Origin: Ecdyonurus torrentis
Lineage: Eukaryota; Arthropoda; Insecta; Ephemeroptera; Heptageniidae
Direction of reading: 5' to 3'
DNA: 64,000 nucleotides
NCBI GenBank assembly: GCA_949318235.1
Contig: OX439133.1
Coordinates: 14,795,563-14,859,562, forward strand
Below are positions 42,168 to 56,100 of this stretch, in pieces. The position numbers and the translations under genes are program-made. The first letter of the stretch is position 1; every line of letters starts with the position of its first letter. Under the pieces are notes generated by a model, which was not told where the DNA came from, did not search any database, and saw nothing but the letters and a program-made list of their open reading frames with translations.

Positions 42168-43678
42168 GAAAAGGTCAGGAATAACAGTCAAATTTCATAA
42201 GTATTAATTTCAATGTTATACTAAAAACATGCCAATTTTTTGTATTTACCCAAGATTTAGAATCATAAAAAAAAAAATAATAATAATAATAAAAAAAAAC
42301 AAAAGTATCAAATGGTAACCATTGTCTAGTTTTGGGTAAACTATACAAACTTCTATAGGTCTTATGATTTTTAGATTTGAAGAAATATTCTTAAATTGTA
42401 ATTAGATATTAAACTGCACTGTACAATGTATTCTTTAATTATTATATTACATGTATTAAATTAATAATTTTTAAGATATAACAAAAAAATATTGCAACTA
42501 TTTTAAATGTTTAAAGTTTAAAAAAACTTTTAATTATTATCTATACATTATAATAATAATATTTCTATACAGTTTTAAATCTTTCCAAAAATTGCCAAAA
42601 TTTGTGTCAATTTAAAATATAAAAAACAAACAGAGCTACTTTTTTTAAAAAATATATATCTCTCTCTTTTATAAGTGTTCGATTTGATGTTTTTAATAAT
42701 TAAAAAAATAAAATAAAAACGAGCCCCTAAAAAAAATTGCAATTATAATAATTAAAAAAAAAAAGTCCCCTAAAACACACAAAAATGTTAATTATTAAAT
42801 GTGATTTTCTTCACATTTTTTTGTATAAGATAAAAAAAAATATGAACTTCTGTTTTTTAATAATAAAAAAACACATAAAAATATAAAAAAAATATATAAA
42901 AGATATCATTTATATATAAATATGAAATAAGCAAGTGAAATGAAGACGAAAGGAAAGAAGAATAAAATTTGTCCGCTAAAAATTTTATTATATAAAAAAA
43001 ATTGTATTATTATTTTTCTCTTAAAATGTGACCAATATTAATAATAATAATTATTAATGTTATTATTATTATTATAAGAAAAAATTGTATAAAATTTAAT
43101 TAGATAAAAATCTCATTATAAAATAATTATTTGCATTTTTATTAAGATACCTTTTTATTTAATATTTTTTCTCCTTTTATATTGTATGATTTTTTTTTAA
43201 TTGAAAATTTAATTATTATTTTGTAAATATTTTAATTAAAATATTTAATTTTATATTGAGATTCAATGTTAAATTATTTAAATTTATAATTTGCTTTGAA
43301 ATTACTCAATTTGCTCTCTACAGTAAAATGATTTAGGTTGAATTGTTACATTTTCTGTTTTTTTGTTTTTTATTTATTTATTTGTCAACCAAAAGCAGGC
43401 TTGCGCCTAATACATTGGTGGTATTTTTATTATTCCTATTATTTTTTTAAAATTTATAACTTGAATTAAAAAAAAAAAAAAAAAAATGTTGGAATTGTTT
43501 TAAAAAATATTGAGAATGGCCTAATTATTTAGAATATATTAGGCCTATAACAATTTTGATTAGGTAATCAAACCATCATGTTGATTGGCACATGATTTTT
43601 AAAAGCCCTTAGCATTAAAAATACTTTTAGTTGTTTCAAATAAAAATGTGAAAAAATTGAAAAACTAATATAAATTCC
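42168..43678. other. gene-free AT-rich region
   Basis: Extremely AT-rich with many A/T runs. No exon, RNA gene or palindrome recognised. Confidence 0.6.
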
Positions 43679-43913
43679 AAGGTCCATATATAAGAGGTTA
43701 GATGCTCCGGGAAAAGTTTTGGCAGTTTAAGGTCGCGCAGCTTAAAGGAATTTACCAAAGACTTCATATCACCTGGTGTATTTTTATTCACCTTATCAGT
43801 GACGTAACTGGTGAACGGTATCGTATTGGCTTAGAATCAAGTACATCCATCACAAAATAAAATCAACTGCGCGAGTTTTGTGCTGCGCTAAACCTCTTTA
43901 TTATATGGACCTT
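43679..43913. mobile_element. palindrome-ended MITE (family BB)
   Basis: AAGGTCCATATATAAGAGGTT is mirrored by AACCTCTTTATTATATGGACC. Inside, TCGCGCAGCTTAAAG against CTGCGCGAG. 235 bp, one copy seen. Confidence 0.7.
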
Positions 43914-45248
43914 GTATAAATTCAAGTTCTTTGAAAAAATGTTTCAAAACCTGCAACATACTATTTTAAATCCGTAAACTTTTGGTGTAAATTTTTTATT
44001 ACTGCTGATTTATGTTAAAAAAGAAAATGTAACAAGGCCTTTTTTACGACGGCTATTTTTTTATTTGAAAAAATCGAACCTACTTATTTCAACTTATATG
44101 AGCCGTCATCTTAAAATTATTTAATCTTTAATTATATTATACGTTATATATAATTTTAAAAAAATGTCACATAATTTGCTTCAATTCCTACACCTTTTAT
44201 TTCTGCTTTTTAAAATAAGTTTAAGAAAAAACTTTTTTTTTTAGAAAAATCATAAAACAATATGTAAAAAGAGGAGTAATTCATTAAATTTGAAATACGG
44301 CTTAAAATTTTCTATCATAGGAAAACTTTTAGTTGTCAATTACAAATGCATCGATCTGTATTATTATTGTAATTATATATATTGATTTCAATTTGTTATA
44401 ATTTGATAAATAATTATTTTTCTGTATTTTTTTTTCAATTCCTATTAAGGGATGTTTATAATATTTTATATTAAAAAAATGCTTTTAAAAAAAATAAAAT
44501 GGAAAAATTTGTGTAATTGTATGTATTTTTATTTCATAATCCTTCAAATTTCTTTTTATAATTGCATTTAAAATGCAAACATTTTATTTAATTTTTTAAT
44601 TTTTCCTTTTCAAATTAGGCCTATATTGGAATCCTAAAAAAAAAAAAAAAAAAAGTCAACATTTATATTGCAGAATTAATCAGGGATTTAATTTTAGATT
44701 TTACGATATAATTGAATTAAATTTTTTTTTATTATTATTTTATATTATATTCAGACTCAGATTCAGAAAGGGATTTATTTCAAAAAACACAGTACAAACA
44801 CAATACATAGTTGGGCACAGTACAATCAAGACATCGGCCTTCTCTCCCCTGGGTTAAAAAAAAATGGAAAACACAAATAAAAATACATAGAATAAATGCA
44901 CATGAAAACACACTCATAATCCTAGGTTTAAATCAGACTGAGTTCACAAAAATCTACACAATTATTACTGCAAAAGAAATTTACAAAGTTTTTTTTTTTT
45001 TCGTTGTTTCGTTGTTTGTAAATGTTTCTTAATTAATTTTTTAAACTCTCATATAAAAATAAAAATTTATTATGAAAACAACTTTTTCTAAATAAATTTA
45101 ATACAAATAAAAATTCTTTATTATTTTATTAATCTTATTATTTTTTTTTTCAATTTAGCAATGGTTAAATGTTAATAAGCTTATTTTTTTTACACACAAT
45201 GTTTCAACACTTTATTATAAAATAAAATTTGAAAACGTTTAATTCAGT
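43914..45248. other. AT-rich spacer downstream of the solo ORF1
   Basis: No ORF2-like coding sequence occurs downstream of the ORF1 frame on the minus strand. Candidate AATAAA at 45211-45216 (minus strand) and A-rich runs near 45135-45155. Confidence 0.55.
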
Positions 45249-46493
45249 TTATTTTAATTGTCCTCTAAATGAACTCCGCCCTCGGGGATATCTTCCACGG
45301 AATGCTTGTCCACGAGAGGGAGTTTGAACTGAATCGAGCCCTAAGGCTGATCTTAATTGTCGTTGATTCATTTTTAAGGGTTTGTTATGAGACAGCCAGT
45401 CATATTCTTCTTCGTCGTCATCAATGTCTAGCAAGCTGGGCATGTCGAATTCATCTTGATTTAAAGGGGGAGAATAATCTGCAGATGTGCAAGGTGTCAC
45501 TTGACACCTAGTCTCAGTGGTTGACTCGGAGGGAGGGGGTTGAGTATTTCTCGAAGGAGTTTGGCGCCTTATCGGCCGCGTGTTGCTCTGTGGTATGTCA
45601 CGAATAGGGGGAGGGGGTGTAGTAATGTGCGGAGGTGGTGAAGCAGCTGCACCATCGTAAGGGGGGTGATCTCTCATGGTAGTTTGTCTGGCTTGTGATG
45701 CAGATGCACGGTTGCCAAATACTTCTTGAGGGTTGTTATGTAACAAATCAGCTTTATTAGTAGCATGGCCTTCAATTATAAGTTTATCACCTCTAATTAT
45801 TGCCCGCTGACCATTTTTACGGGCACTCTCTGCATATGGCCTGAGTAGTTTTAAATCTTCACGGTCTTGTTTTGATAGGTCATTTAATATTTTAATGTTG
45901 GCACACTGTTTACTTTTGTTTAAAACTTCTCTTTTCTTATTGAATGAATTTAATTTGCATAGGATGGGTCTCCGTCCTTTGTTACGACCCAACCTAAAAG
46001 CATCCTGAATTTGGTTTTGTTCTAAATTGATATTCATATTTTCACAGATGTTAAGTATCGTTTCTTGGCATGATTCATTTTCAGAATCTTCAGGCACGCC
46101 AAAAACAATGACATTGTTCTTTCTTAATTGACGGTCCAACACATTAACTTTCTGCTTTAAAATGGTATTTTCACTGGTCAATGTTTGAATTTTTGTATTC
46201 ATTTCTTCAAATACCTTTTTGTTTTGACGATCTTGTTGAGATACTTGGTGGCGTATAGTTGAAATTTCTCCTTGCAGTTGTTTTCTCAGAAGTTCCATAT
46301 CTTGTGACGTCACCGGGCCTGGGTTCAGTTCCACGCACCCGATGATTAGCAAAATTGCAATGATCACTCCATACTCAAAATCAAATTTTCTACTTTTTTT
46401 CTCACTTACATCACAATTTTCCTTCTCATTGAGTTTATTCACACTGCGGAATAGACCGCATCTTGCCCGCCATACGGATGTATCCACCCCCAT
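45249..46493 (-). CDS. L1-ORF1-like retroelement protein with N-terminal 2A-like motif, solo ORF
   Basis: Intact 414-aa frame from ATG 46493 to TAA 45249. Residues 1-40 are charged, 41-52 are hydrophobic (YGVIIAILLIIG), then CVELNPGP ends at P60. This matches the 2A ribosome-skipping consensus D(V/I)ExNPGP except that Asp is Cys. A coiled coil follows (to about residue 135), then the ORF1-type RNA-binding block: LDRQLRKNNVIVFGVPEDSE, DAFRLGRNKGRRPILCKL, KREVLNKSK. The tail is Pro-rich with a DDDEEE patch and ends RGRYPRGRSSFRGQLK. Many APE-type non-LTR retrotransposons encode such ORF1 proteins, some with 2A. No endonuclease/reverse transcriptase ORF2 follows: AATAAA lies 33 nt past the stop and an A-rich run follows. 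It may be a truncated or non-autonomous insertion or a co-opted ORF1. Confidence 0.8.
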   Translation of the reverse strand: MGVDTSVWRARCGLFRSVNKLNEKENCDVSEKKSRKFDFEYGVIIAILLIIGCVELNPGPVTSQDMELLRKQLQGEISTIRHQVSQQDRQNKKVFEEMNTKIQTLTSENTILKQKVNVLDRQLRKNNVIVFGVPEDSENESCQETILNICENMNINLEQNQIQDAFRLGRNKGRRPILCKLNSFNKKREVLNKSKQCANIKILNDLSKQDREDLKLLRPYAESARKNGQRAIIRGDKLIIEGHATNKADLLHNNPQEVFGNRASASQARQTTMRDHPPYDGAAASPPPHITTPPPPIRDIPQSNTRPIRRQTPSRNTQPPPSESTTETRCQVTPCTSADYSPPLNQDEFDMPSLLDIDDDEEEYDWLSHNKPLKMNQRQLRSALGLDSVQTPSRGQAFRGRYPRGRSSFRGQLK

Positions 46494-46505
46494 ATAGCGG
46501 AGCAA

Positions 46506-47983
46506 AACAAAAACACGTGTGGTCTGGCTGACGGCTGTAAGTGAACTCCTATTTTATATTATAAAGAGTTTCATTTTACCTTTAATAGCCCCTGTAATTT
46601 AGGCAACTTGTTGTGCAGTAATGCACGACAGGTTGCATACATCGCAGGATACGTCAAACTGTCAAACTTCGCACCTCAATAACTTGTGAAATAAGGGTTG
46701 AAATTAAAAATAATTACCAGATTCATGATCTACAGACCCAAATTAGTAGGAAAACATGTTAATCTCAGATTTTTGAATCTTTAATTAAAGTTGTTTTTCA
46801 CGAATAACTTTTTTATTTAGGGGTGTTTTGGAAAATTAACCCCACATCTGTAATCAGCAGATCAAGGGCTTTCAATCAATGTGACAATTAATAAAGTTGC
46901 GACCAAAGTGTTCTTGACCTTCCTTGAACGCTTCGGTCGCGGATCATAGTAAATCAATAACACATCTTTAGAAAGCCCTTGATTAGGACATCACAGAACA
47001 AGGGGTGATTGTTCTCTATACCTAAAAACAAGGGAAATAATAACAATAGAAAGAATTGCAAGCAATAAACTAATTGTAAGTGAAAATTTTGCTAATGTAC
47101 TCAAAATTTGCAATAGAAGAAACTTAAAAAGGATTTCATTTTCATTCCTGATATTTAATTGTACGAGATAATTGAAATTTTTAGTTATAAAATTGCATGA
47201 ATTAAAATCACTGAATTTCAACAGTTGACATTTCTTACATAATTATAATATTCACGACTCGATGTAGCACTGCTATTTTGCAAATCTAAACATTTTTTTG
47301 TTTTCGTTTAAAAATACTATTTTCAAAAATAATGTATGTATAATTATAAAATGAATAGCCTGCATATTTGTATGGTACAAAATTTGCATTTGGTAAAAAA
47401 AAATAATAAAAATAAAAACTTTTAAAATAACTTTTTGCAAGAAATAATTTTTTTTTAACGATGCATTCAGAAACATATAAAATGTAGCATAAAAAGGTCA
47501 AAAGTGTTAAAGACAATAAATAAAATAAATGAATATCACCTAAGAAATTATTTTTATTCTATTTACAGTTGACTTTAAGATTATTTACACATTTTTATAC
47601 ATACAATAAAATATCATCAATTATTATTAATAATTAAAAATATCATTTTTTTTTTCATTTATTATTATTTTATATTGATAAAAGATATTTAATTTATATA
47701 TAATAAAATAATATTGTCTACAACCATTCAAATATCATAACAATTTCAAGACTTAAAAAATAATTCAATTTCACATTTTTGTTTTTTCAAAGTTTGCAAA
47801 TATGCACACCAAAAATATATAGTCTGTAAAAGAATTTCCTGCTCCATATAATATTTTGAAATATTATAAAATTTTATGTATTTGTGTGGCATTTTTTTTC
47901 TTAATTTGTTATCATTTTTTTTTAAATATTTAATTTATTAGTCAAGATATCCGTGGTCAAGATGAAAAATTTTATGGGAAAAA

Positions 47984-48021
<38 letters not shown>

Positions 48022-48529
48022 GGTATACAAAATAAACTTTGAAAACTGATAGAATTATACACACACAATTTCATTCATAACAGCAGCAAAATAAAATAGC
48101 ACCATAATCCAAATATACTAAAAACTAAAAAAACAAACAATACCTATACATAAAAACTGCATAAATATACTATGAAAAAGCACTTTTAAACAACTTATTA
48201 TAACTTCTTTTTTTCATTATATTTGCCTTCAAAATATACCATAATATATGCAAATCTTAATGGCCAAGTCACAATTACAAATACCCAGAATTGTGATTAA
48301 CTATATAAGTTTAGGTTTCATGTCAATCAGAAGCTAGGAAATCTTAAATGTGGCCAAAAACAGCATTAATTACTTACTTTGTTATTTATTTTATATAAAA
48401 TACGTATTTGATAACCATGCAATAATTATATCAAAAAAATTATATCCGTTATTTATTAGGTTCTAAAAGTAGTATAGTTTTTATTCCTGAAAAAGCTTTA
48501 TTTTTTTAATATTTATCCAATTTCCTTAA
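46506..48529. other. gene-free spacer upstream of ORF1
   Basis: Contains a small palindrome at 46861-46983, otherwise AT-rich with a T-run at 47990-48015. A retroelement 5'UTR could occupy 46494-46620 but has no recognisable promoter. Confidence 0.5.
46861..46983. mobile_element. small palindromic element (family CC)
   Basis: ATCAAGGGCTTTC is mirrored by GAAAGCCCTTGAT, with inner GTTGCGACCAAAGTG against CTTCGGTCGCGGATC. 123 bp. Confidence 0.7.
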
Positions 48530-48854
48530 AGGACTCCTGGCATAAAAAATTAAATAAAAATCGTAAAAATCATGAGATGGAACCATCATTCATACACATA
48601 TTATATCCTTCAACCATTCTGTAGTCTAACAAACTGGGGTTGAAAGTCTGTAAAGTAGGCAACTTTAGGAATTAATGACGTCATCAATTCCGGGTCTACA
48701 ATAGAAATTGTAGAGCAGGTTGTCTACTTTACAAGTTTTCTCCCTAGTTTGTAAGAATTCTGAAGGGTTAAGGCACAAAATATGTGTATTTATAATAGTC
48801 CCATCTCATGATTTATCATTGAGAGGAAATTGGTTTTTGAGGCCAGGGGTTTGT
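48530..48854. mobile_element. TTAA-flanked palindromic MITE (family V)
   Basis: TTAA 48526-48529 and 48855-48858. Long inner arms: AATCATGAGATGGAACCATC against GTCCCATCTCATGATTTATC, GTAAAGTAGGCAACTTTAGG against GTTGTCTACTTTAC. Confidence 0.75.
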
Positions 48855-48934
48855 TTAAGATTTTTTATAATAACTAAATCTTTACAATATTTTTAAAGAA
48901 GTTTTGAAAGTTTTATTTTTGGTCATATACCCTA

Positions 48935-49099
48935 TTGACTAGTAAAATAACAACTGTTTTGAGGCTGACTATAAGTGATTTCAGTCACTTCCGTTTCCGT
49001 TTCTATTTACTACCCATGCGCAGTACGTCGAAACGGAAGCGGATGTGAGCAAAATCGCCAATAGTCAGCCTCAAAACTGTTGTTCCTGTATTAGTCAAT
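48935..49099. mobile_element. family A MITE, copy 8
   Basis: TTGACTAGTAAAATAACAAC ... GTTGTTCCTGTATTAGTCAA, hinge CTACCCATGCGCAGTACG. Confidence 0.88.
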
Positions 49100-49732
49100 A
49101 GAAATAGTAATATAATTACAAAATCATAAGTAATGTATTGTTATTTCTTTTATTTGGAAAAATTGCCTAAATGAATAAAAAATTTCAGCTTTTTCAGAAA
49201 ATGTGACCTACAATTACTGCAAAAAAATGGTCTATATTTATTCAAAACTATACATAAAAAAAAAGACTTAAAATTAAAAATAAAAGCACCATAATATAAA
49301 GTAATTGTATACAACAACATTTGGCAACAGTTTTTTTTATAAGCAAAGAAACAAAAAAATAATTAAGTACTTTTTATTAAGTACTTAAATATAATATTTT
49401 AATTAATAATAATAACCAAGGTGTTTTAAAAAATTATATTAACTTGGATATTTTATGGTCCCTTGGTTATATGTCATACATTTTTTACACAGATCATATT
49501 TTATATATATATATTTTATGTGAGTATAAATTATAAACACACAACTCCAATTCTTGAAAGTATACTTTGTAATTTTTGATATGTACATGGTCCAAATATA
49601 TTATAAACACAGTAATTTACATCTCTAGTTAAACCTTAATTTATTTCATTGTTGCATTGATTCCATAATTATTACCAATACCATATTAAGGAAAATAAAC
49701 CATCGCGGTTAGGAATGATAAATTTGAAAGAA

Positions 49733-49929
49733 AAGGGTAGGAGAAACCAGCCAAAGGGCCTTACTATAGTGAAGAGAGTACCATATTTCATTGAAAATCT
49801 TGCTAACACAGAGATATACTAACACATGGATATATTTTGGCAATAAAGTTTAAGAGAGATGGAGTGTGTCTTCATCAGTCCTTACAGACTCAAAGAGAAA
49901 CTATGAATACTGGTTTCTCTTATACTTTT
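49733..49929. mobile_element. family G MITE, copy 6
   Basis: GGGTAGGAGAAACCAGCCAA and GGCCTTACTATAGTGAAGAG at the left; CTGGTTTCTCTTATAC at the right. Preceded by AAATAAACCATCGCGGTTAG, also found beside the half-element at 22.8 kb. Confidence 0.6.
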
Positions 49930-50168
49930 CTTACAAATTTATCATATTTAATAATAATTAAGTCCTATCCTGTGGCACAGTGTTAAGCAAGAGATAATGA
50001 GTTCTATTCTCAGTGGGTATATGTGGCATTTTAAAAGGCCGTGGTATTTACTGTGAATTGAGCTCTCATGTTCTCCGCATTTTAATGTCCATGCGAGTGT
50101 GTCACAGGTAAAAAACATCTCCGGCCAGTCCTGGCAGTGGTGGGAATGGCCAAGTTAGAAGTTTAGTA

Positions 50169-50334
50169 TTGTCTGATAAAGGTACAACTGTTTTGAGGCC
50201 AACTTTAGAAAATTTCTTTTACATCCGCTTCCGTTTCTACTTACTACTCATGCGCAGAACGTCAAAATAGAAGTGGATGTGAGCGACATCGCTGAAAGTC
50301 GACTTCAAAACCTTTGTTTCTTTATTAGTCTCAA
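50169..50334. mobile_element. family A MITE, copy 9
   Basis: TTGTCTGATAAAGGTACAAC ... TTTCTTTATTAGTCTCAA, hinge CTACTCATGCGCAGAACG. Confidence 0.82.
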
Positions 50335-50429
50335 TCTCGGGATGGTTCACCAATCATAATAAATCACGTATTGGGTTTATCCTACACTGAACTAATTTTC
50401 CATAATTATAAAATTAATTAAGGCTTATC

Positions 50430-50600
50430 TACAGTTAACGCCACCTAAGGATGCGACCAATGAGAGAGCGCCTACAATAAACTCTCCATTTAGTTAACAT
50501 TACCCCACCTCCTAGTGACCTTGAGCGCTTTTGAACGTCTATTGGCTCATGGCTCGATTTCGATTAATCACAAACATCCTTAGGTGGCACGGACTGTATA
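50430..50600. mobile_element. palindromic MITE (family J), copy 2 (inverted)
   Basis: TACAGTTAACGCCACCTAAG ... CCTTAGGTGGCACGGACTGTA, with TTACCCCACCTCCTAGTGAC inside, the reverse of copy 1. Confidence 0.78.
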
Positions 50601-51758
<1,158 letters not shown>

Positions 51759-52106
51759 CTATCTAAAAGATCTAGTATAATTATTAGAAGAAGGTTGTGG
51801 ACTTTTTCTAGTACCACCTCTTTGTAAAGAACCAACTTTAAAACTAACATCAGTACATACTGAATCTAGTGGATGTTCTCCTTCGATTTCTCTTTCTTCA
51901 ATTAAACTATGTGATAATTCATTGACAGGAGTAACTTTTAGAACTGGTGATCCTGGTCGAAGATTTGTAGTATCGCTGTTCGTACGTATCGGTACTGAGA
52001 AGCGAGATACGTAACGACGTAATTCAGTAGGTAAGGTGTCGTTGGCAGCTGGAGTGTAGGCGATGTGACGTGCCATTGATGTAAGGGTGGTCTCTAAACT
52101 GCGAAC
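51759..52106 (-). CDS. TBC1D1/4-like last coding exon
   Basis: Acceptor ATTCCCCAG. Encodes [20 protein letters not shown] through [17 protein letters not shown] to NNYTRSFR and TAG. Its opening continues the coiled coil from the exon 4.4 kb upstream. A reverse-strand AATAAA at 51667-51672, 87 bp past the stop, is the best poly(A) signal. Confidence 0.85.
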   Translation of the reverse strand, partial: VRSLETTLTSMARHIAYTPAANDTLPTELRRYVSRFSVPIRTNSDTTNLRPGSPVLKVTPVNELSHSLIEEREIEGEHPLDSVCTDVSFKVGSLQRGGTRKSPQPSSNNYTRSFR

Positions 52107-53083
52107 CTGGGGAATTAGAAAAATATGTCATGAGTAATTTTTATTTAAAATATTAAACTTTTATTTTTGCTTTAATTGCTATTATATACTTATTATTATT
52201 TACTTTAAAAACTAACTCTAGTTTGTGTTTTTTTATTATTATTATTATTATTTTTTTTTACTAACGTTGTTTATTTATTTATTAATTAAACACATAAAAT
52301 ATGCACATTGTATACATTTCATAATATTGACTGATAAAGGAATAACTGATTTGAAGCCGACTTTAAGCAGTTTCGCTCACATCCGCTTCCGTTTCGACTT
52401 ACTACGCATGCGTAGAAAGGAGAAACGGAAGCGGATGTGACTGAAATTGCTTATAGTCAGCCTCAAAACAGTTGTTCCTTTACTAGTCAATGGTCTTACA
52501 GTTTCACAGCTTCAGAGAGCATTGCTGTGACGAAAAATAAATAAATTTTGCATTGTTCAAACTTGGTTAACAGTTTTTTTTTTTTTTTTTTCATAAAAGG
52601 TAAGAATAATGTAAACTATTTAATTTCATAGTATTTAATATTTTTATTATTTTGTAATGTTATGTTGTACACCAAGTGTGTTTAATGAATAAGAAAAGCA
52701 TTGAGTAAACAATACAATTTAATAAAATCGCAACAAGGAAAAAAAATCATGAAAAATAGTTAAATTTTATTTACTTTTACGATATTACACGGTTTACTGG
52801 TTTATTTGATAAACAAGAGTTACCACAATGTTTTATGTGTCATTATACCATTATTATTATAATTTCATTATATTATTTTTTGTTAAGAGGACCAAGTAAT
52901 TACTTTGCGCCTGCAAAAATTGTACATATGCAACCTGGTTGACGTACGAGAAGTATAAATTGCATACAAGCAAGGATATTTCCTTTTACTGTTATTTCTA
53001 ATTTTCGGTAGAAAACTTTGAAAAAAAAATTACTATATAAGCAGACTATATAGTAATTTTTATTATTTTAAATAAAACTAGCA

Positions 53084-53115
<32 letters not shown>

Positions 53116-56100
53116 AGGAAGGAAGAGCAAGTAACACAACAGTAAGCACATCCAGTTCTTACATAAACCTAACAATAGAAATGAATGAGATGCATGCAGT
53201 GGATTGGTGAACTGTCCTGAGATACCTCTGACTTAGCATGAGCCATACTGCAGCAATGAATAACATTGTTCAGCATACGATAAATGTGGATTTTGGCCAA
53301 GGTTTATACAGAAAAACCTTGATTTTTGTCAATTTTCTTACAAGGAAAATTAGTTATTTTTTTACTCTTGTTATTTTTCTCGCATATTTGAGAACCTAAT
53401 CCAACCTGTTATCACTATAGCCAGAACTGATTAGAGACATATGAATACAACTGTCAAGCCTAATGCTTGAATTAAAGTATTATTCACATGACGCGTAAAT
53501 TTGGCGCGCGTCAACGTGCGTCGACGCGCGTAACAAAGTTAGAACAATGTAAACAAATGGAGCCGTTCACATGGTTTTTGAAAATTACATGTGAACGGCT
53601 CCATTTGTTTGCATTGTTCCAGCTTTGTTACGCGCGTCGACGCACGTTGACGCGCGTCAAATTTACGCGTCATGTGAATAATACTTAAGTGTGACAAACC
53701 GGCATATGCACGAGCTTCAACGTGCATAGAACACGAGCGCATTCAACAGATACCACACTCTAAAAAAAAAAAAAAAAAAAAAAAAGTCGCGTACACTGAT
53801 ATGTGTACTCGTAATATCGCTCGTCAAACAAGCACGCATGATATCATATGTTTATTAAAGTTACAGGCTCAGTCAATTAATATTGTTATATAACTTTTTT
53901 ACTTTGCTACCTATCGTTTCCACGGTTTTTCTAGGTTGTCATGGCAAATATCAGGCCAAGGGCGGCCCATGTGTGTAATTTTCATGGTACATGTCGATTA
54001 GACATATCTTAACGAGACTATATGGTAAAAGGTGTAGCACAAGAACACAAATAATAATAATATTAAAAATAATTAAATAAAAATTTTAAAAAATTAAAAC
54101 AAAACAAAACATTATTTATATATAAATTAGAATCAGTTTTATTAAAAATAACAAAAATAACTAATTTTTCCGCTCATTAGGGATGGTTGAATGAATATCG
54201 ATAAATAAGAGACAAAAAAAAATTATGTTAGCAATTACGTGTACATATACCCAATGAAATTGCGTTATTCATAACTTTTGTAGACTCAATACTTCCTCCA
54301 GGAATTTTTTATTCCATTTCTTTACAACAAAACTATTTGTGAGAGTATAAAAGAAATAAAAATATAATACCACTAGTTGCTAAAGTACTATATTGTTACA
54401 CTATAAGATTTACCGCATAAAGGTGAATTCATATTATTAATCTATGTATGCTGTATTTTTGCACAGCAAAATAATTAGTCTATTTGTTAGTTTAGCGCGC
54501 GGGGAGACGCGGGGAAAGCTAAGAGTTCCCTATAATTTAACATAATGAGTGAAAAAAAAAAAAAAACTTTATATATTTTTTTTATTATTATTATTATTAT
54601 TTTTTTTTTTTTTGCGATTTTTGAGAAAACTACTCCCGCACCAATTTCGGAGAAATTTAAATAAGAAATACTAGATATACTTTTACGTGTTTTAAGCCAT
54701 AGAAAAATTTCAAGAATTATTTAGACCGATAACCTCAATTTTAGTAATTTGCTGCGTAAAATTATAACAAATAAATCAAAATGCATTAAATGCGTTTTTA
54801 ACAGTTACTTTGTACATAAAAAATAAAATAAAATAGTAGTTTTATTTAAAATATTTAAAATAACAAACTTACTTGCAGGTTGGTGATTTTTTTGTGGAGA
54901 TTTTAGTAAAAATTGGTTAATAAAAATAGACGGATAAGTAATATATAAAGTATTCTCGTTCATATATGCAAATTAAGTCACACCTATGGCAGCTATAATT
55001 TTTTGCAGGCGCAAATATACCCCTCTGATGATTGAGCACGGTAAAATAAGTATTAAAAATGTAATAAAAGTATAAATTACATATGTCTTCAAATAGTTAA
55101 ACTTTTATTACTGTAATAGTTGAAAATAATAACAATAAATAAAATATCCAAAAAATAACCTAAACAAACGTACAGGAGTCTTGTATTGCTGCTTGAAATG
55201 GGAAAATAAACAATTTTGAATTTTAAACGTAAATAATACAAATAATGATACAAAAATTACTCTGTATGCTTTTTAAATTCAGTACAAAAATCAATAGTCG
55301 AACTACAAGAATGTTTATTTAATTAATTATGAAATATTAAAACGTGGTACTGTACATAAATGAAGATGTAGAAAAACGTAAGTTTTTTTTTTTTTTTTTT
55401 TTTTAAATTTATTATTTTAAATTTTAATAAAATACCCAAATTTGTTCCTCAACTTAGAAGATGTTAGGATGCCCAGTAAATAATTAAATATTTTAATCTA
55501 CTAAAGTATTGAAAAATAATAAAATAATAATAAGAAATAAAAACACTAAAATATAAAAAATTCTAGGTCTGCGCTCTACGGGACATGTAAATATATACTT
55601 TTTTATAAACTACCGTACGTGAAGCAATTTTGACAATGAAAACAATAATTAAAATATGTTATAATATAACCATCCACAACTCTCTATTCATTCTATTAGT
55701 TTTAGAGAAGAATTTGTTTATTAAAAATACTGCGTATTGCATATTGTCTATTGATCTTATTTATTTATTATTATTATTTTTTTTTTTTACGTTCTACACA
55801 AGTAGAGAAGGAAAGAGATACGTTTTTGCACTAATTTGTATATTTTCAGATTTTTTAGAGCACAAAACTGATAACAAAATTTCAATGTTTTGACGGGCGG
55901 CGATAAAAATTGCAAGACATTTTTAAAACAACGTCAAGCGCCACGGATAATTATACGTCAAGCGCATTCTATAAAATATATTTTAAAATATTAATTTATA
56001 AGTAAGATTATGTCATGCCAATATATAACTATGGAAGAAAAGTTTAAGAACGATTTGTAAAGACAACCTGTAATCACACACTCATGAGAAAACGCAGCGG

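Noticed and set aside
45269..45511. 80-aa plus-strand ORF
   Set aside because: Antisense shadow of the ORF1 C-terminal region.
49973..50012. tRNA-like A box (TGGCACAGTGTT) and B box (GAGTTCTATTCTC), possible SINE
   Set aside because: The spacing of about 28 nt is too short for a tRNA-derived promoter, the B box has a mismatch at a key position, and no cloverleaf or tail is seen.
53488..53742. Two similar ORFs on opposite strands
   Set aside because: They are the two arms of the family B palindrome read in each direction.
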